In this document: positions 22,441 through 35,672 of the stretch, one piece after another
Layout of the letters: the number at the start of each line of letters is the position of its first letter
Numbering within the stretch: the stretch's first letter is position 1
Source of the DNA: Paramecium tetraurelia
Taxonomy: Eukaryota > Ciliophora > Oligohymenophorea > Peniculida > Parameciidae
Assembly: GCF_000165425.1 (NCBI RefSeq)
Contig: NW_001799006.1
Span: forward strand, 177,710 to 241,709
Length of the DNA: 64,000 nt
Direction: 5' to 3'
Notes under the pieces: model-generated
What the model was told of the DNA's origin: nothing
The model's database searches: none
The model's input: only the letters and a program-made list of their open reading frames with translations
Position numbers and translations under genes: made by a program

Positions 22441-25400
22441 ATGATGACTTTGATTTTCAAGGTGGCAACTAACCATAAAGTATGTTTGAATATTATTTAA
22501 GTTGAACAAGACTAAAAGGATATTAAAATACAAGAGCTTAATGATGATGATGATCCAGTATTTATGATTTTGTTGGAAGAATCAAATATCACTGATTTAG
22601 AATATGCTATACTGCTAGATGATTTATTATTTTTCAAAAGAGAAGCAAGGCTCTACAATTATATTGCCTACTTATTCTAATTGACAGAGATAGACAAATA
22701 AAGTAGACTATTCAAAATATATTATTATTAGATGCTCCTGAGCATATTGGCTAGTTAACTAAGTTATTGAAATTGCTCTTTTAGATTCATGAGATTGGAT
22801 AACATTCAGAATACACTTAAATAATAGAATAACAACATCCTTTTGGATTGTTTATAAATAGTGATCTATCTATGATAGATTTATTGAAGAATATAATTTT
22901 AAATCAAGAAATCAATAAAAAAAAAGATGATATATTCTTTTAAATCAGAATTTATTTGCCAAGATTTTTAATATTTTCAATTAATCCTCCTAAACCATTT
23001 GTAAGTAAAAACTAAATGAAATCATTACAAAACTAGATCATTAGTAAAATCAATAATTAAGTATTTGAAACTAATAATGTGACACCATGTTAATTAGATT
23101 TGTTGGCCTTTTCTTATATTTCTGATTCCAAGTTAAATGATTAATTGTACAATGAAATAATTTTTCTCCTGAAATCAACACTTGATAGGTATATAATATA
23201 TTTAAATTATTTAGTCTTTTGGAAGCCAATAGTGCAGAACAAGGTTATAATCAAAAAATCAAAAATCTATTGGAATTTTTCTTGGTATTCACAACAAACG
23301 AAAAAATCTTGTAATCCTTTCACTAAATTACTTTTCACACTACCCTCTATAATAGTATCAAAAATAGTTTTTCTGCCTATGGAATTGATAATCAACCCAG
23401 TTGGTTCTAAGACCCTTTGATTATAGACTATATGGTAAACTTAATTACCAGAATTCTTAGTTCTTATTAGGATAATTAATAGTTCACTGATATATTGTAT
23501 GAGGATTTCATAAATTGTTTGAAACACAAAGAATTGGATCTGATAACCAAAGTGATCATACCTATTTTGAATAGTCAACAAGCGCCATTAGTACTTGTAT
23601 GCTTCCACCCAAAAGTAAGTGTGTAAGAGAGAAAATTACAAAGTGAACTTTTTTTAGAAAACTATTCTAAAATGATGGAGGATAGTTTAATCGAGTAGAA
23701 TGTTCAGTCATTGGAAAAGAACTATTATAAAAAATTGAATTACTATTATTCTCAATTGAGAATGTAGCCAATTCATTTTATTCCAAAAACAGAAACATTA
23801 ACATAATTGAGATAATTATATGATGAAAACATAAACATTACAAATTTGAGAGAGGGTTCAATTAATGATATAGAGGTGATTAACCCTGTTACTAAGATAC
23901 TTTATCTTAACAGTAATTATTAGAAGTCATTACTGGTTTCTTTTGGAAAATCGATGGGAGGCTTTTTAAGGTTATTTGATGAGATTAAATTGTATTTAGG
24001 AGAAGATAATGTAGAGGTTAAGGAATTATTGAATGAATTGTAAATTTTTTGTTAGATTGAGGAATTTCAAGAGGATATTGTATAACTTGAGGAATTCTAA
24101 AAATATTTAATTTCATTAGTTGAAATGAACAAGAATAAAGATATTACAGAGATATATGAAAAGCTCAATTCGATGATTTATTAAAAATTAGATCAATTTT
24201 TTAAAGAAAAACCATATCTAAAATTCATAGCTATATTGAAATATCGAATCTTTGAGTAGATAGTGATTACTGCAGAAAAATAATTGAATTATATTAATAA
24301 GAATTAGAGGATGGATTCTGGAAATCCTAAAGATGTTGGGAATGGAAAAGATTAATAATTCTAATAATTCAAGTAGAATTAAAATTATAAAAAAGCGAAA
24401 TTTGAAAATATATTAAACTGTATACTTCAATTATTAGATCAGCCAGTTAGCATAAAAATACTTTAGCGCATATAATCATCGGATGTTATAAAATTTGTCA
24501 TTAAATATTTATAAAGTATCAATTTAACATCATCAAAAAGTTAAAAAACACTTGGTCAAATAGTAAAGTTAATCTATTGTTTAGCATAAAGTGAGATGAC
24601 ATTGAAGTTATTCATATCAAATGAGAATATATGTTTATTTAGATAAATGGAGTCATTTAATAATAAACTAATAATGCGTTTATAAGCAGGCAGTTATATA
24701 TTAAATACCCATAAAGAATTTATGTAATTGTATCAATATGTGGAAGCTAGTTTATATGCTGCACGATTAATTAATATAAAATTTTTAGATTTAGACCATA
24801 AACATAAAGAGGATGCTAAATTGAGTAAGCTTTAATTGTATAGTACCTTTATGAAAATATTGGCAGTTGGAAAGTGTGAAATAAAGACTGATGCGAAATA
24901 CTTGTCTAATATGAAAGAGTATTATCAATAAACTAAAAGTCGATCAGAATATAAAATTTAAAAATTTTTGAATCAGATATCAACTATTGAATAGAACATA
25001 CCCATTTAAGCAACTAATTCCATATTCATAAGACATGATAATGCTAGAATGGATTGTATGAGAATCGTAATTTTTGGTGGCAGTGGTACACCTTATGCGC
25101 ATGGAGCATTCTTGTACGACCTATATTTTGGAAATGATTATCCAGTTAGACCTCCAAAGATTAAATTGGCAACTCCTCGACACGATAAAGTAGGATTTAA
25201 TCCCAATTTATATAATTTTCGAAGAGTTTGGTTAGATTTACTTGGTACATGGGATGATAGTTGGAACGTTGATTACTCCACAATATTAGAAAAATTATTT
25301 TCGGTTAAATCTCTAGTGATGAGTGAAAATTTTATGATTAATAAACCGGAATCTTAGATGGAAACTCTTAATGTCGGATAAGCTAATAGAGGATATTGCA

Positions 25401-28400
25401 ATTTCATTAAGATTAATAATATTAGATATGCGATGATAGAATAATTACAAAATCCACCCAGAGGATTTGAAGAAGTAATAAAGAAGGGTTTCTATTTGCG
25501 TAAGGAATTGATAATGAAGGAGATTGAATTATGGATAGAATAGGCCGATTTGCCAGCAACTTACAATCAAATTTAGAATGAGTAGACTTACAACTTACAA
25601 CCTTCATTCTATAAATAAGACTTGATAAAAATATATGAGGAACTGAAAGTGGAATTAGAGAAGTTGAAGTTCGATATTGAAACAGATTTCCAAGTTAATC
25701 AAAGGAAGAAAGAAATCAGTTTGAATTTCGAAACTCCTTATTCATAATAAGAATAAAAAACTAAAAAACAGATGCTCATGCCTTAAGGTTTGAATATAAA
25801 TGAGATTGATGTCAATTATAATGAAAATGTATAATAAAGACAATTCGATTTAAATGATAAGAATCTACAAAATTTGATGAGTAGATACATTGCAGTTGTG
25901 GGTCTAGATGCAGTCAAGAAGCAAAGCGAATCTACTATTTTTATTCACACTTTGAATGGTTTAGGCATTGAAATAGCTAAAAATTTAATTTTATCAGGTG
26001 TAAAAAGATTGATCCTGTTTGATTCGGAACTAGCTTAGATGAGTGATTTAGGTAGCAACTTTTATTTAACAGAACAAGATTTGAAAAAGAGAAGAGATTT
26101 GAGTGTTTTAAATAAATTGAGACATTTAAATCCATATGTCTAAATAGATGTTCTCTAAAATAGTCTGGATGAATTGAATTTGGATGAAATTTAAGTATTT
26201 GTCACATAGGATCCAGATATTGCAAGTAAGGTATCAACTAATAATAAACTTGCAGTTATTTTGGCATAAACAAGAAACATTTTTGCTAGAATTGTAACAG
26301 ATTTTGGAGATGAATTTATAGTGGAAGACAAAGATGGTGAATAATCGTCAGAAGTCAATATTGAGAATATATCTAATAATGTTGTAACTTTGTTTAAGAA
26401 TCAAAATCATAATCTAAGTGAAAATGACTTAGTAATTATTAAAGAGGTCAACTAAGAATAAGGCATTGGAGAGAGTTACAATTAAGTATTCAAAATAAAG
26501 AATGTTAAAACATAATCATTTGAATTAGAAACCAATAGAGTATTTAATAAGTATGTTAGTCATGGTATAGCTTATCAATAGAAATAACCTATTAGGCTGT
26601 AATTTGATCGAATTTAAAAGGCGATTAGTTCATTCAATCATTATTGTGATAATGTTGGAATTTTTGATGGAATTGATTTAATAAAAAGAGATATCATTCA
26701 TTTCTGTTTGAATACTATTGCAAAAGATTAATTGACACATAATTGGGACATCGAAAAAATCAAAATGTTTATAACATCAATGAGATTATCAGATCTAAAC
26801 TAAAAACTATATTTTAAATACAACGAATGCGTGCTTACTAAATATCAAGAAGAGTTGTTACCTTTATTTACATTATTGTCAATGAATACATAATTCTAGC
26901 CATTATGCGCATTAGTAGGTGGAATGGCAGCATAAGAAGTTTTGAAAGCCATAAATAAAAAATATTCTCCAATCCATTAAGTTTATGTCTAATCATTTGA
27001 AGATGTACTTCCATTTAAACTGACAGAATTCAACTTTGTTTAAGTTAGTCAACCTAACAATCTTGAAATTAATTTAAAAAAATATGAAGAATGCATGTCG
27101 AAATTAGGATTCTAATAGAATTAAAATACAAGATATACCGATTTGGCTAACACTATAGGAAATATCAACTAAATATTTAATGCTGATGTGTTTGTCGTAG
27201 GTGCTGGAGCCATAGGGTGTGAATTACTTAAGAATTTTGCAATGTTAGGTGTTAGTAAAAATGGGAAAATATATGTAACTGATCCAGACATCATTAAAAA
27301 CTCAAATCTAGGTCGTTAATTCCTTTTTAGAGAAAAGCACATTAGGAAACCTAAAAGTGTGACAGCAGCTGCCGTTGTCAAATATATGAATCCAGATATC
27401 AATATAGTAGCAAGATAAGATAAAGTATGCCCAGAAACTCAAGATATCTATCATACTAACTTTTACAATTAAATGAAATGTATGACTACTGCATTGGATA
27501 ACGTATAGACTAGATTGTTTATGGATTCTAAATGTATTGAGAATGGAGTGCCATTAATTGAAAGTGGTACTTTTGGATCAAAAGGACATGTACAATCCAT
27601 CATACCTTATATATAAACTGAAAGATATGTAAAAAAATAAGATCCTGAAGAAATCAATGACATACCATATTGCACTTTGAAAATGTTTCCAGAATCTAAT
27701 ATCCATTGTTTAGAATGGGCCCGTGACAAGTTTGAATAGTACTTCTTTAGAAAACCATAAGCTTTGTTTTAATTAATATAGGATCCCTCTCCATTATAAT
27801 AAACTGTAGAAATGGCCATTAAAGTGTTAAACAAATATCCTACCTCTTTTTAAGAATGTGTGATAATGGGAAGATTAAAATTCCAGAAATTATTCAATCA
27901 GGATATAATAACTTTGACGAGTGCTTTTCCATTAAATTCTGTAACTGAAGAAGGTCAACCTTTTTGGGCTCCTCCTAAGAGATCTCCTCAACCCATTGAA
28001 TTTGGTGAAAAATTTGCATTTGAATTTGTTGAAGATTTTGCTATATTAACTGCATAAATCTACAATATTGCAATTCCCAATTAATATGATTTGAATCTCA
28101 TATTATAGAATGTTCAGATTCACAAGATGGACATAAAATAAAATAAGATTCAATAGATAATTGAGATATAAGATAAAAACAATCAATTATAAAAATAGAT
28201 CGTTATTGAAGTCAAAAATTATGACCAACTTATTTAAGAGGCTAAGTCATTATTAAATAAGGTTTAACCGAAATTGCCATAGCCTCAAAAATTTGAAAAA
28301 GATAATGACACTAATCATCATGTATCTTTCATTAAAAATGCCACTAATGCTAGAGCAATAAATTATGGTATCTAAAGAGTAGATTGGATGTGGACCAAAT

Positions 28401-28887
28401 TAAAAGCAGGAAGAGTAATATAATATTTTATGATCTTTCTCTAGATTATTCCAGCCATGGCAACCACAACATCGTGTATTGCAGCCTTACAGACTTTGGA
28501 ATTGATTAAAATACTACAGAAATCTACTTAATATAGAAATACATTCTTAAATGCTGCCATTCCATTTATGATGCAGAGTCAACCGGGAAAAGCACAAGAA
28601 GTAATTAATTTATTTATTATTATTAGTTCAAATTGAATAATGGTTTAAGTATTTCAATTTGGAAGAAGTTGAATCTCAACATTAAGAAATTGACTGAACC
28701 ATTGCAATACATAGTGTATGAAATTGAAAAGATGGTAGGAGAAGAGATAATTAATCTCCAATAAAGGGGAAAATTGTTCTATATGAAAAAGATGATACCT
28801 AAAGATGAGATAAAAAGATATGAGTATATCAATTCTCCAATTAACAATTGCATAGAGGTAGATTTTAATAATAATTTAGTTTATTGA
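22441..28887 (+). CDS. Giant fusion: helical region + inactive BIRC6/UBE2O-like UBC domain + UBA1-type ubiquitin-activating E1
   Basis: One gene of 2111 aa: introns at 22703-22731 (29 nt), 23189-23214 (26), 28415-28444 (30) and 28601-28626 (26) leave 2112 codons with no internal TGA. Residues 1-840 are helical with no named domain. Residues ~840-960 form a UBC fold of the BIRC6/UBE2O type ([52 protein letters not shown], then [16 protein letters not shown]), with the family's C-terminal helices ([20 protein letters not shown]). The catalytic Cys (K-V-C-L) is Trp912. A linker leads to a full E1 (~1127-2111): first adenylation half ([39 protein letters not shown]), second half ([69 protein letters not shown]), the active-site Cys1726 in [23 protein letters not shown], and a C-terminal UFD-like domain. 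E1s adenylate ubiquitin and pass it to E2s; this one should still do so. A mis-joined pair of genes is unlikely because the frame is continuous across the junction. Confidence 0.9.
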
Positions 28888-29172
28888 TGGTTTATCACAA
28901 ATAAATGTGTAAATAAGTAACAATATTTCGTTTTTAGTGCTAATCACTCTAGTGTGATTTATCTTGATTTTATGATTATATAAGTTATAATATAATCGTT
29001 ATCTTAATTAATTGTTTTGTATCTTCTAAATTATAATGATGATTACACCCAATTTTAGGAATAAAAGAAATTAATATTGAAAGATGGAAGTTTGCAACAA
29101 ATATTTGGAGTAGTCTATAAAATATATAAATAAAATCAAATATAAAATCAATATAAATCTCATAATTAATAT

Positions 29173-30667
29173 ATGTTTAGAAACAGGAAATACTTCTGTC
29201 AGTCCATAACATTTTACCAATAAGAACAACTACTAAACAAAGTGCTGAAGGACTGCGAAGACTGCTTCAAATAATTGGATTAACATGGAAAATCAATAAA
29301 GAGAGATACAAAAGACATGTTCATTAAATTTACACAAGCAAAAGTATTGATTCAATCGAATCATTAGTTATAAGACCAAAAGAAATTATTAGAGACTGAC
29401 TCTGTTGGTGTGTTTTAGATGCTATTGGACATTATCGAAAATGTAGCACATGATAAACCTTTGATGACATATATATTGACCACCATTGATGCAATAATAT
29501 CTGGTATAATTATGTAATGAGATCATAGAGAATCAGAGATTATTCAAATAATTCATGCGAGCATTGACACCACAGGTTGTTCCTAAATTGAAATAATTCT
29601 TGTTTCTTGATGGATATGACAAAGTGGTTTATGAAGCAGCAGCTAAGATAGTCACCATGATCATAGCAGATGAAGGAGGAAATGATGCAAAAGAATGGGT
29701 CATATTATTTATTGGAGGAATAGGTATATTATAATATTAATATAGGAAATAAACTAAAGATTTCAGATTAAATGATTATGCCAATTTGTGTGCATTTTCT
29801 GAAACACGATTCATTAGCAATATAATTTATAAAGAGTGGTGGAATAAAGATGTAATAATCTTATATCTATCTCTATAGAGTATCTAATCAATTAACCAAA
29901 TATCCAACAGACTTACATATAGCTTATTATACAATTTTAGCATTATGGTTATTGAGTTTCACTAATGAATCAATTCCATTATTCAATGACCCATAAATTG
30001 GTTTGATCAGAATGATTATAGAATCAGTGTAAAAGATTTCAAGAGAAAAAATCTTGAGAGTTTCTTTTGCTTGTTTCAAGAATTTGGTTGACGTATCAGC
30101 TTAATGCATTGAATTGATGGTTGACAATGGATTAATCAAAGTGGTTGATTTATTGTTGAAAGGAAATCTCAAGGATTAAGATTTAATAGATGATATCAAA
30201 TATGTAGGAGAGATATTGGAGAAGAACATGAAGATTTTAACGTATAGTTATAGATTAAGAATGTTAGTTCATTTGAAAAATATGTAAAGGAATTAAATGC
30301 TCAAAATTTAACTTGGAGTCCAGTCCATACTGAGAAATTCTGGAAGGAGAATGTCAAGAAGTTTGAAGAAAATGATTTCTTACTTATTAGGTAATTAATG
30401 TATCAGTAGAGTATAGGAAATTAGCAGAAATCTTGAAATCAAATAATAATCAAAATATTGCTGTGGCTTGTTATGATTTAGGAGAGTTTTGTAGATTCCA
30501 TCCATTTGGTAAAGTGTAATATAATTATATGTAAATTCATTAGTGTTTTGGAATAATTAAATGCAAAATAAGAAATTATGAAATAAGCAAGGAATGATGA
30601 TTAGATGATTAGAGAAAATGCCTTGTTGTCATTACAAAAAATAATGTTGCATAATTGGTAAGTTTGA
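29173..30667 (+). CDS. VMA13: V-type ATPase subunit H (Vma13)
   Basis: Subunit H couples and silences the V1 sector of the vacuolar proton pump. The protein is 446 aa after six introns of 25, 22, 27, 26, 26 and 28 nt, and closes exactly to 447 codons. ARM/HEAT-like helices run throughout; diagnostic stretches are ALTPQVVPKLKQFLF, YYTILALWLLSFTNES, KILRVSFACFKNLVD, LTWSPVHTEKFWKENVKKFE (family: LxWSPxHxSxxFWxEN), NIAVACYDLGEFCRFHP (family: LAVAAHDVGEYVRHYP), VVLEQLNAKQEIM, and MIRENALLSLQKIMLHNW at the end. Introns were placed by restoring this alignment; all are GT...AG. Likely on contractile-vacuole, lysosomal and phagosomal membranes. Confidence 0.92.
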
Positions 30668-30724
30668 GAGAACATTAATATATATATATATTAAACAGTA
30701 TATTCAAATATTTATTAATTTATA

Positions 30725-32117
30725 ATGTCTGAATAGTAATCAGGTTAAGTAATCAATTATTAGTAATTCTTTAGGATTAATTGGATGTAACAGCAATGAT
30801 GGATGAGTTGTATGACAAATTAATATTATTGAATTATGAACAAAGTTATTTAAAATAGAAGTAAGTGAAGTTCTATATTTATAACTAGAGGTGGTAAACC
30901 TTTGAATAGAGCATATTTTGTAAATCAAACTAATTCGAGTGAATAATTCAATTAATTTAAAACGTAACTTTTGAATTGTATTTGAATAGATTAGTAAAAT
31001 GGCTATTTCAATAAAACGATGTACAGACTAGTGATTTTAACAAACTTGATGATCCTGTGACTTTATCTCAGAATATAAGTAATTTCTTTATACATATGTA
31101 ATAGTAAATGAATTGAAAAATATTGGGATCGAAGTTGACTTTCCGCCAATTAAATTAAAATAAGGATTTGGAGAATATGTTGTTTATGTGTTGCTGTAAT
31201 TGGCAACCAAAGCATTGCAAAAAAAGAAATTCCAATACAAGAAAGCCAAAATTGAATAATAATCTTAAACGTAACTAATCAACCTAATCCATTAGAAGAC
31301 AAGATGATGAACCAGTCTAAGAAACAGGAAGTGTATCATCAGATTCCGATCCAGAGGTAGCATCAGAAGAAGAGCCTGAAGATGTATTTACTGAATAGGG
31401 ATTCCAAAAAGAGTAACAATATTGTTCAAATATGAAAGCGAAGACAAAATGGTTATTGAATCCAATGTAAATCCAAAGGAATGGGCAAAGGAAGTTGAAA
31501 GAGCAGCCTAGAAGATTAAAATAGTTATCAAACCAGATGCAGGAGAATGGAGATAACATTTTGATGCCACCAAATAATACTCAAACTAAATTAAAACTAT
31601 TCTCCCAGAGGCAAGAATCAAATTAGAGAGAATGGGTGATGAATTGGGAGAAATCTTGGATAGAATCACAAAAAGAGAATATAATATCAATGAGAATATG
31701 AGTGAAATGGTAATAATCAACTTAATTCTAGAGCACTGAATTCAAAAAGAAAAATGAAGAATATAAAAAGATTGAACTCTAATATCAGAACTACACAAAT
31801 GCAAAAAAAGAAATGACTGATTAATACAAACAAATACAAGAGAAATTTGAAACTGTTCAAAACAAATTAAATGAACATGGTAGTGTCTCCACCAATTAAT
31901 CTCCAGTCATCAGTATCAAGGCTGCTCTCACTAAATTGAGAGTATCTACATCATACCTATTATTTAATAGTTAGAAATCAAATAGATGGATCTAAGAATT
32001 GGAGTTCTATCTCACACAATCCTTCAAAGAACTTTTCATGATGCCAAAGCTATTTAAGAAAGAGACTTTCATGAACATGGACTCATCCTAAATGAGTCTG
32101 ATGAATTAACAGATTGA
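30725..32117 (+). CDS. IFT57: Intraflagellar transport protein 57 (IFT57/Hippi)
   Basis: IFT57 is a peripheral IFT-B subunit that links kinesin-2 to trains for cilium assembly. The product is 394 aa with eight introns (26, 28, 26, 26, 25, 26, 22 and 29 nt), the most intron-rich gene here; the model closes to 395 codons. The N-terminal calponin-homology-like domain reads MMDELYDKLILLNYEQSYLK, EQFNQFKTLVKWLF, IGIEVDFPPIKLKQGFGEYV, YVLLQLATKALQ (family: FPPSKLKSGYGEHVCYVLDCLAEEAL). An acidic linker follows, then a coiled-coil tail with NPKEWAKEVERAAQKIKIVI, GEWRQHFDATKQY, ISIKAALTKLR and MDLRIGVLSHTIL. It starts 57 bp after VMA13 on the same strand. Confidence 0.92.
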
Positions 32118-33385
32118 AATATATATATTAATACGCCAGTCATATTATTAATTATTCTATAAATGCCATCATTGTTCAAAAAATACAATTTGGTCTAGTT
32201 GCAACCTTTATTTAACTTTTTTACTTTGTAATTTCGTCCTGGCTTAAGTACACTCGAAAAGGTTTAAAGTGCATTTGAAACTTCTATTATCTCTTTAGGA
32301 TCATTCTTGGATATTTGCTGTCTATATATACATCATCTTATTATCATAAATTTAACAATAATTAAATACATAAATTTCAGTTTTATTAGGATGGCAAAAG
32401 TTACCATTCAATTAAAGCAGCTCTGATACTAATTAGGAGTTAACCAAAAAGATTTGTGCAACAGAGGTAGGAAAAGAATTAATTTAAACTCAATGATGTG
32501 TAAGAATACGCAAAACACTAAAAACAAAAAGGCTATGAGCTGAGTCACTACTACTGAAAAACAAAAACCCTAATAAGTTGAAGATGACGATCAAAGCTAG
32601 GAAGAAATCCTTAATAAAATCCAAGAAGATGGTTTAATAAGAAAAGTAATATAAGCTATAGCAAAGTTGATGCAACTTAAAAGCTGCAGAAAATGCTATA
32701 ATTTCTGTTGTTTATTGCAATAAATACAGTAAATTGAAAATTGTAATTTTTAATTTAATAACAATTTTAATTTTCATTTACTTATTGTTATTATAAGGAA
32801 TATGAGAGAAAATCTAATTTCATATATAATCATTTCTTAATTTTCAATTTTTCTTATTATTACACCTAATCTTTACTATTATTTTGTTCTACCTTTTTTT
32901 AGGATTTATTTAGTAAATTTACTTGAACTCAAAACTTCTTTGTGAATATTGATCCTAACACTTCAATATTAATTCTTTTTTTTGCTTAAGATATTAAACC
33001 GATTATGAACTTATTGATCAGTCTGGACATTGAAGTTTATTATTATTAGGTGATTACCCCTTAGATTAATTTAAAGACAATTATTATTTAAAACTAGAAT
33101 TATCATGTCTATTCTATATAATATCAGACATTTCAGTTTTAATAATTATGTGTTGATTAACTTCAATTTAATTTTAATAAAAGGATATATAAAATTAATC
33201 TCTTTCAATATTTTGTTCGACTAAAGAAAAAGGATTTAGAATGTTCAATTCTCATTTCGAGTCCATAAATAATCAAATTATATGAATATTTTAGATTTAA
33301 ACAAAATATGTTAAAAGAATATCTATTCTTAGATGAGACTATATCTTTATTATTATTATGTAGTTAAAACAAAATTAATACAAAA
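32118..33385. other. Mostly gene-poor; possible small plus-strand gene at ~32160-32770
   Basis: From ATG 32164 the plus strand reads MPSLFKKYNLVQLQPLFNFF and stays open to ~32430. Downstream, other frames give coding-like pieces (FKLNDVQEYAKHQKQKGYEL and EDDDQSQEEILNKIQEDGLI), but I could not join them with convincing short introns, and TGA codons intervene. A small multi-intron gene or a decayed gene are both possible. From ~32770 to 33385 it is plain AT-rich sequence with nothing that I can support. Confidence 0.3.
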
Positions 33386-35466
33386 TCATTTCTTACGAGA
33401 TGTTTCAGATTGCATAGTTCCTTGTTTTCTGATCTGAGGACTTGATTTTTATTGTGGTTGTTGGGATGAAACTTTCTTATTGGTGGGTGAAGAAGATTAA
33501 TTCAATTACAATTCATTTGATGGTTTAATTAAACACCTAGGATGGTGTACCCAAAGTAAGTATAGTTATTCAAAGAAATCCTCATTTGATACTACTTCTT
33601 CTTGTTTCTTATTTATCATCGATCTTTAATGAGTAATTATCAATTACCAGATCTAATATGAATAACAACTAAATACCAAAAATACATCGATATTGTAGAA
33701 TGGTTCAACTGTGTCTAGCCGATAACTAAATTTATTGATGTTGCTCAAATAAAACTTAGAGAAGGAATTCCATTTCAGTCTCTCCTGTTATTAGAGGAAT
33801 ACAATAGCTAGGTATGTGAAATTTATCAGTCTGATATTGGATTGAGATGAAGATTCTACATATTCATATAATTATTGAGGCAAGATGGTTGAATAACTAC
33901 AGTTTATAGAACATAATTAGAATACTTTGCTAAATTAATTTCTAATTCAAAATCGATTGAACTTGATTATTTGAGAAATAAGCTCGATCTTTATTAATTT
34001 TAATTAGGGGATGTTTACTACAAAAAGGTTAGTTCTATAATTTTGATATATCTGAGGGTTTCTTCTATCATCTTGTGAGATAGAGGATATTATGAATTGA
34101 TACCAAGGATTTATTAACACACATTGATGTAATAGTCATTATTGTTATTTTGATTCAATTTATTCAACAATTCTATTCTACTATTGACAAATTGTTATTC
34201 ATCAGCATGAATCCATAAGGAAAAGAGTTCAGGGCCTGATTGTGAGGAATAAAAGTTGAGATTTTGGAATAGAAACTAAAGAAAATCACTTGCTAGTTAT
34301 TTCTTGTTGAATTGATCAACATGATAAAACTCAATTTCAATTTAGGATATTAATGGATTGACCATCAATTCAATACAAGGTTTTTATTCTTTAAAACTGA
34401 TGTTCAATTGCTCATATTTTTATTGTACAAATGATTTTGGCAGTATGGGTTTGATTGTCAACAATTTAGCTAGTTACTTAATAGAAGTTGATGCTTATTA
34501 ATGAGATTCATAGATTTCCTTATTGAATCTCATGAAGTTTAAGTCCATTTCATGTAATTTTTGATTGATATTTTGGAGATCTCCTTTGGCATGTTCAATA
34601 TTACTAAGTTCGTTCATTTGATCTTCTAAATTGTTATATTGTTGACACATCTTGTTGTTCTCTTCTCTTAATGCCATATTCTTCTTTTATTCAATTACAA
34701 GTTTTAATTAATATGCTCGTAACTGCATTTGATACTTTTCTTCCAATTATTTATATTCACTTTTCATTTATTCCAATCTCTCCTTATAGCTTTCAATCTA
34801 CTCATTGACTAGTGATTAAAAACGATCTTATTGCCATTGAGTATTCAAATCTAAGATGATCACTATGGCTTTCCAAATTTATTCAATAAATATTGCAATA
34901 GCTTTGTCATCTATGGTCTTTAAAATGCTAGATACTATTTCATTAAGTATTTCAATGCATTTAATTTGAACATCAAATCTAAAGTGATGTTTAGGATGTT
35001 GTTTGTTAAGATCTGAGTTATCCAATTATTATTTTTTATCGAAAAGATCCTAAATGATAGTTTGATCTAAGTTTATTAGAGTCTCATACATACGAAACAA
35101 CAATTTAGGATCTTTAACCTAAAATGAATATTATTAAGGAAGTTCTTAAACTTAGATAAAATTATACTGTAAATATTTCCTTACCTCTCGAGACACATGT
35201 TTTAAAGTGGAAACAACAGTCTAATGATTCTTGATTAAGTAACCTTCTTCTAAGTATTTCTCGATTATCTTTAAGGGAACATTTGATTTCTCTGGAATAA
35301 CAGGTATAACAGATTCTAAGATGAATGCTAAGGGACTTTGATTGAGAGTTTTGTAGTTCGATTTAGATCTGGACTGTGAACTGGTTATTCTGCTTACTGA
35401 AGGTTTTATGGAGGATGAAATAACCCTTCTGTGAGCAGATAAACTGTGTATATTATGTTTATTCAT
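33386..35466 (-). CDS. Coiled-coil protein of unknown function, ~680 aa
   Basis: ATG 35466; one clear 29-nt intron around 33907-33935 and possibly two in-phase 24-nt introns near the 3' end. The N-terminus is basic and Ser-rich (HRRVISSSIKPSVSRITSSQ), then a folded helical part (SPLAFILESVIPVIPEKSN, KIIEKYLEEGYLIKN), then a ~150-residue coiled coil (ESYKERLEQMKSEYKQLEEK ... NMALREENNKMCQQYNNLED), a C-terminal globular region, and a basic Ser/Pro/Gln tail ending QIRKQGTMQSETSRKK. The plan suggests a cytoskeletal, ciliary or centrosomal scaffold. The N-terminus made me think of Ndc80, but the conserved Ndc80 motifs are absent. No family assigned. Confidence 0.65.
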
Positions 35467-35672
35467 TTAGATTAAGTAATTTAATTATTAAATAAATTCA
35501 TAAGAAGGTGTTAGAAGTTCTGTTATAAATTCCTCAAATAAAACCCATTTTAATTCTCTATCGATTGATTCCACTCCATTTCAGTAAGTGATATTATGTT
35601 CTGCTAATCATTTGTTGAGTAGAATAAAAATACTAATAATAAAATTATTTTATAAATTCAGAGAAGGTAATA

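Noticed and set aside
33386-35466. Possible Ndc80/HEC1 kinetochore protein
   Set aside because: The basic N-terminus plus coiled coil is suggestive, but the conserved Ndc80 calponin-homology motifs are not there.
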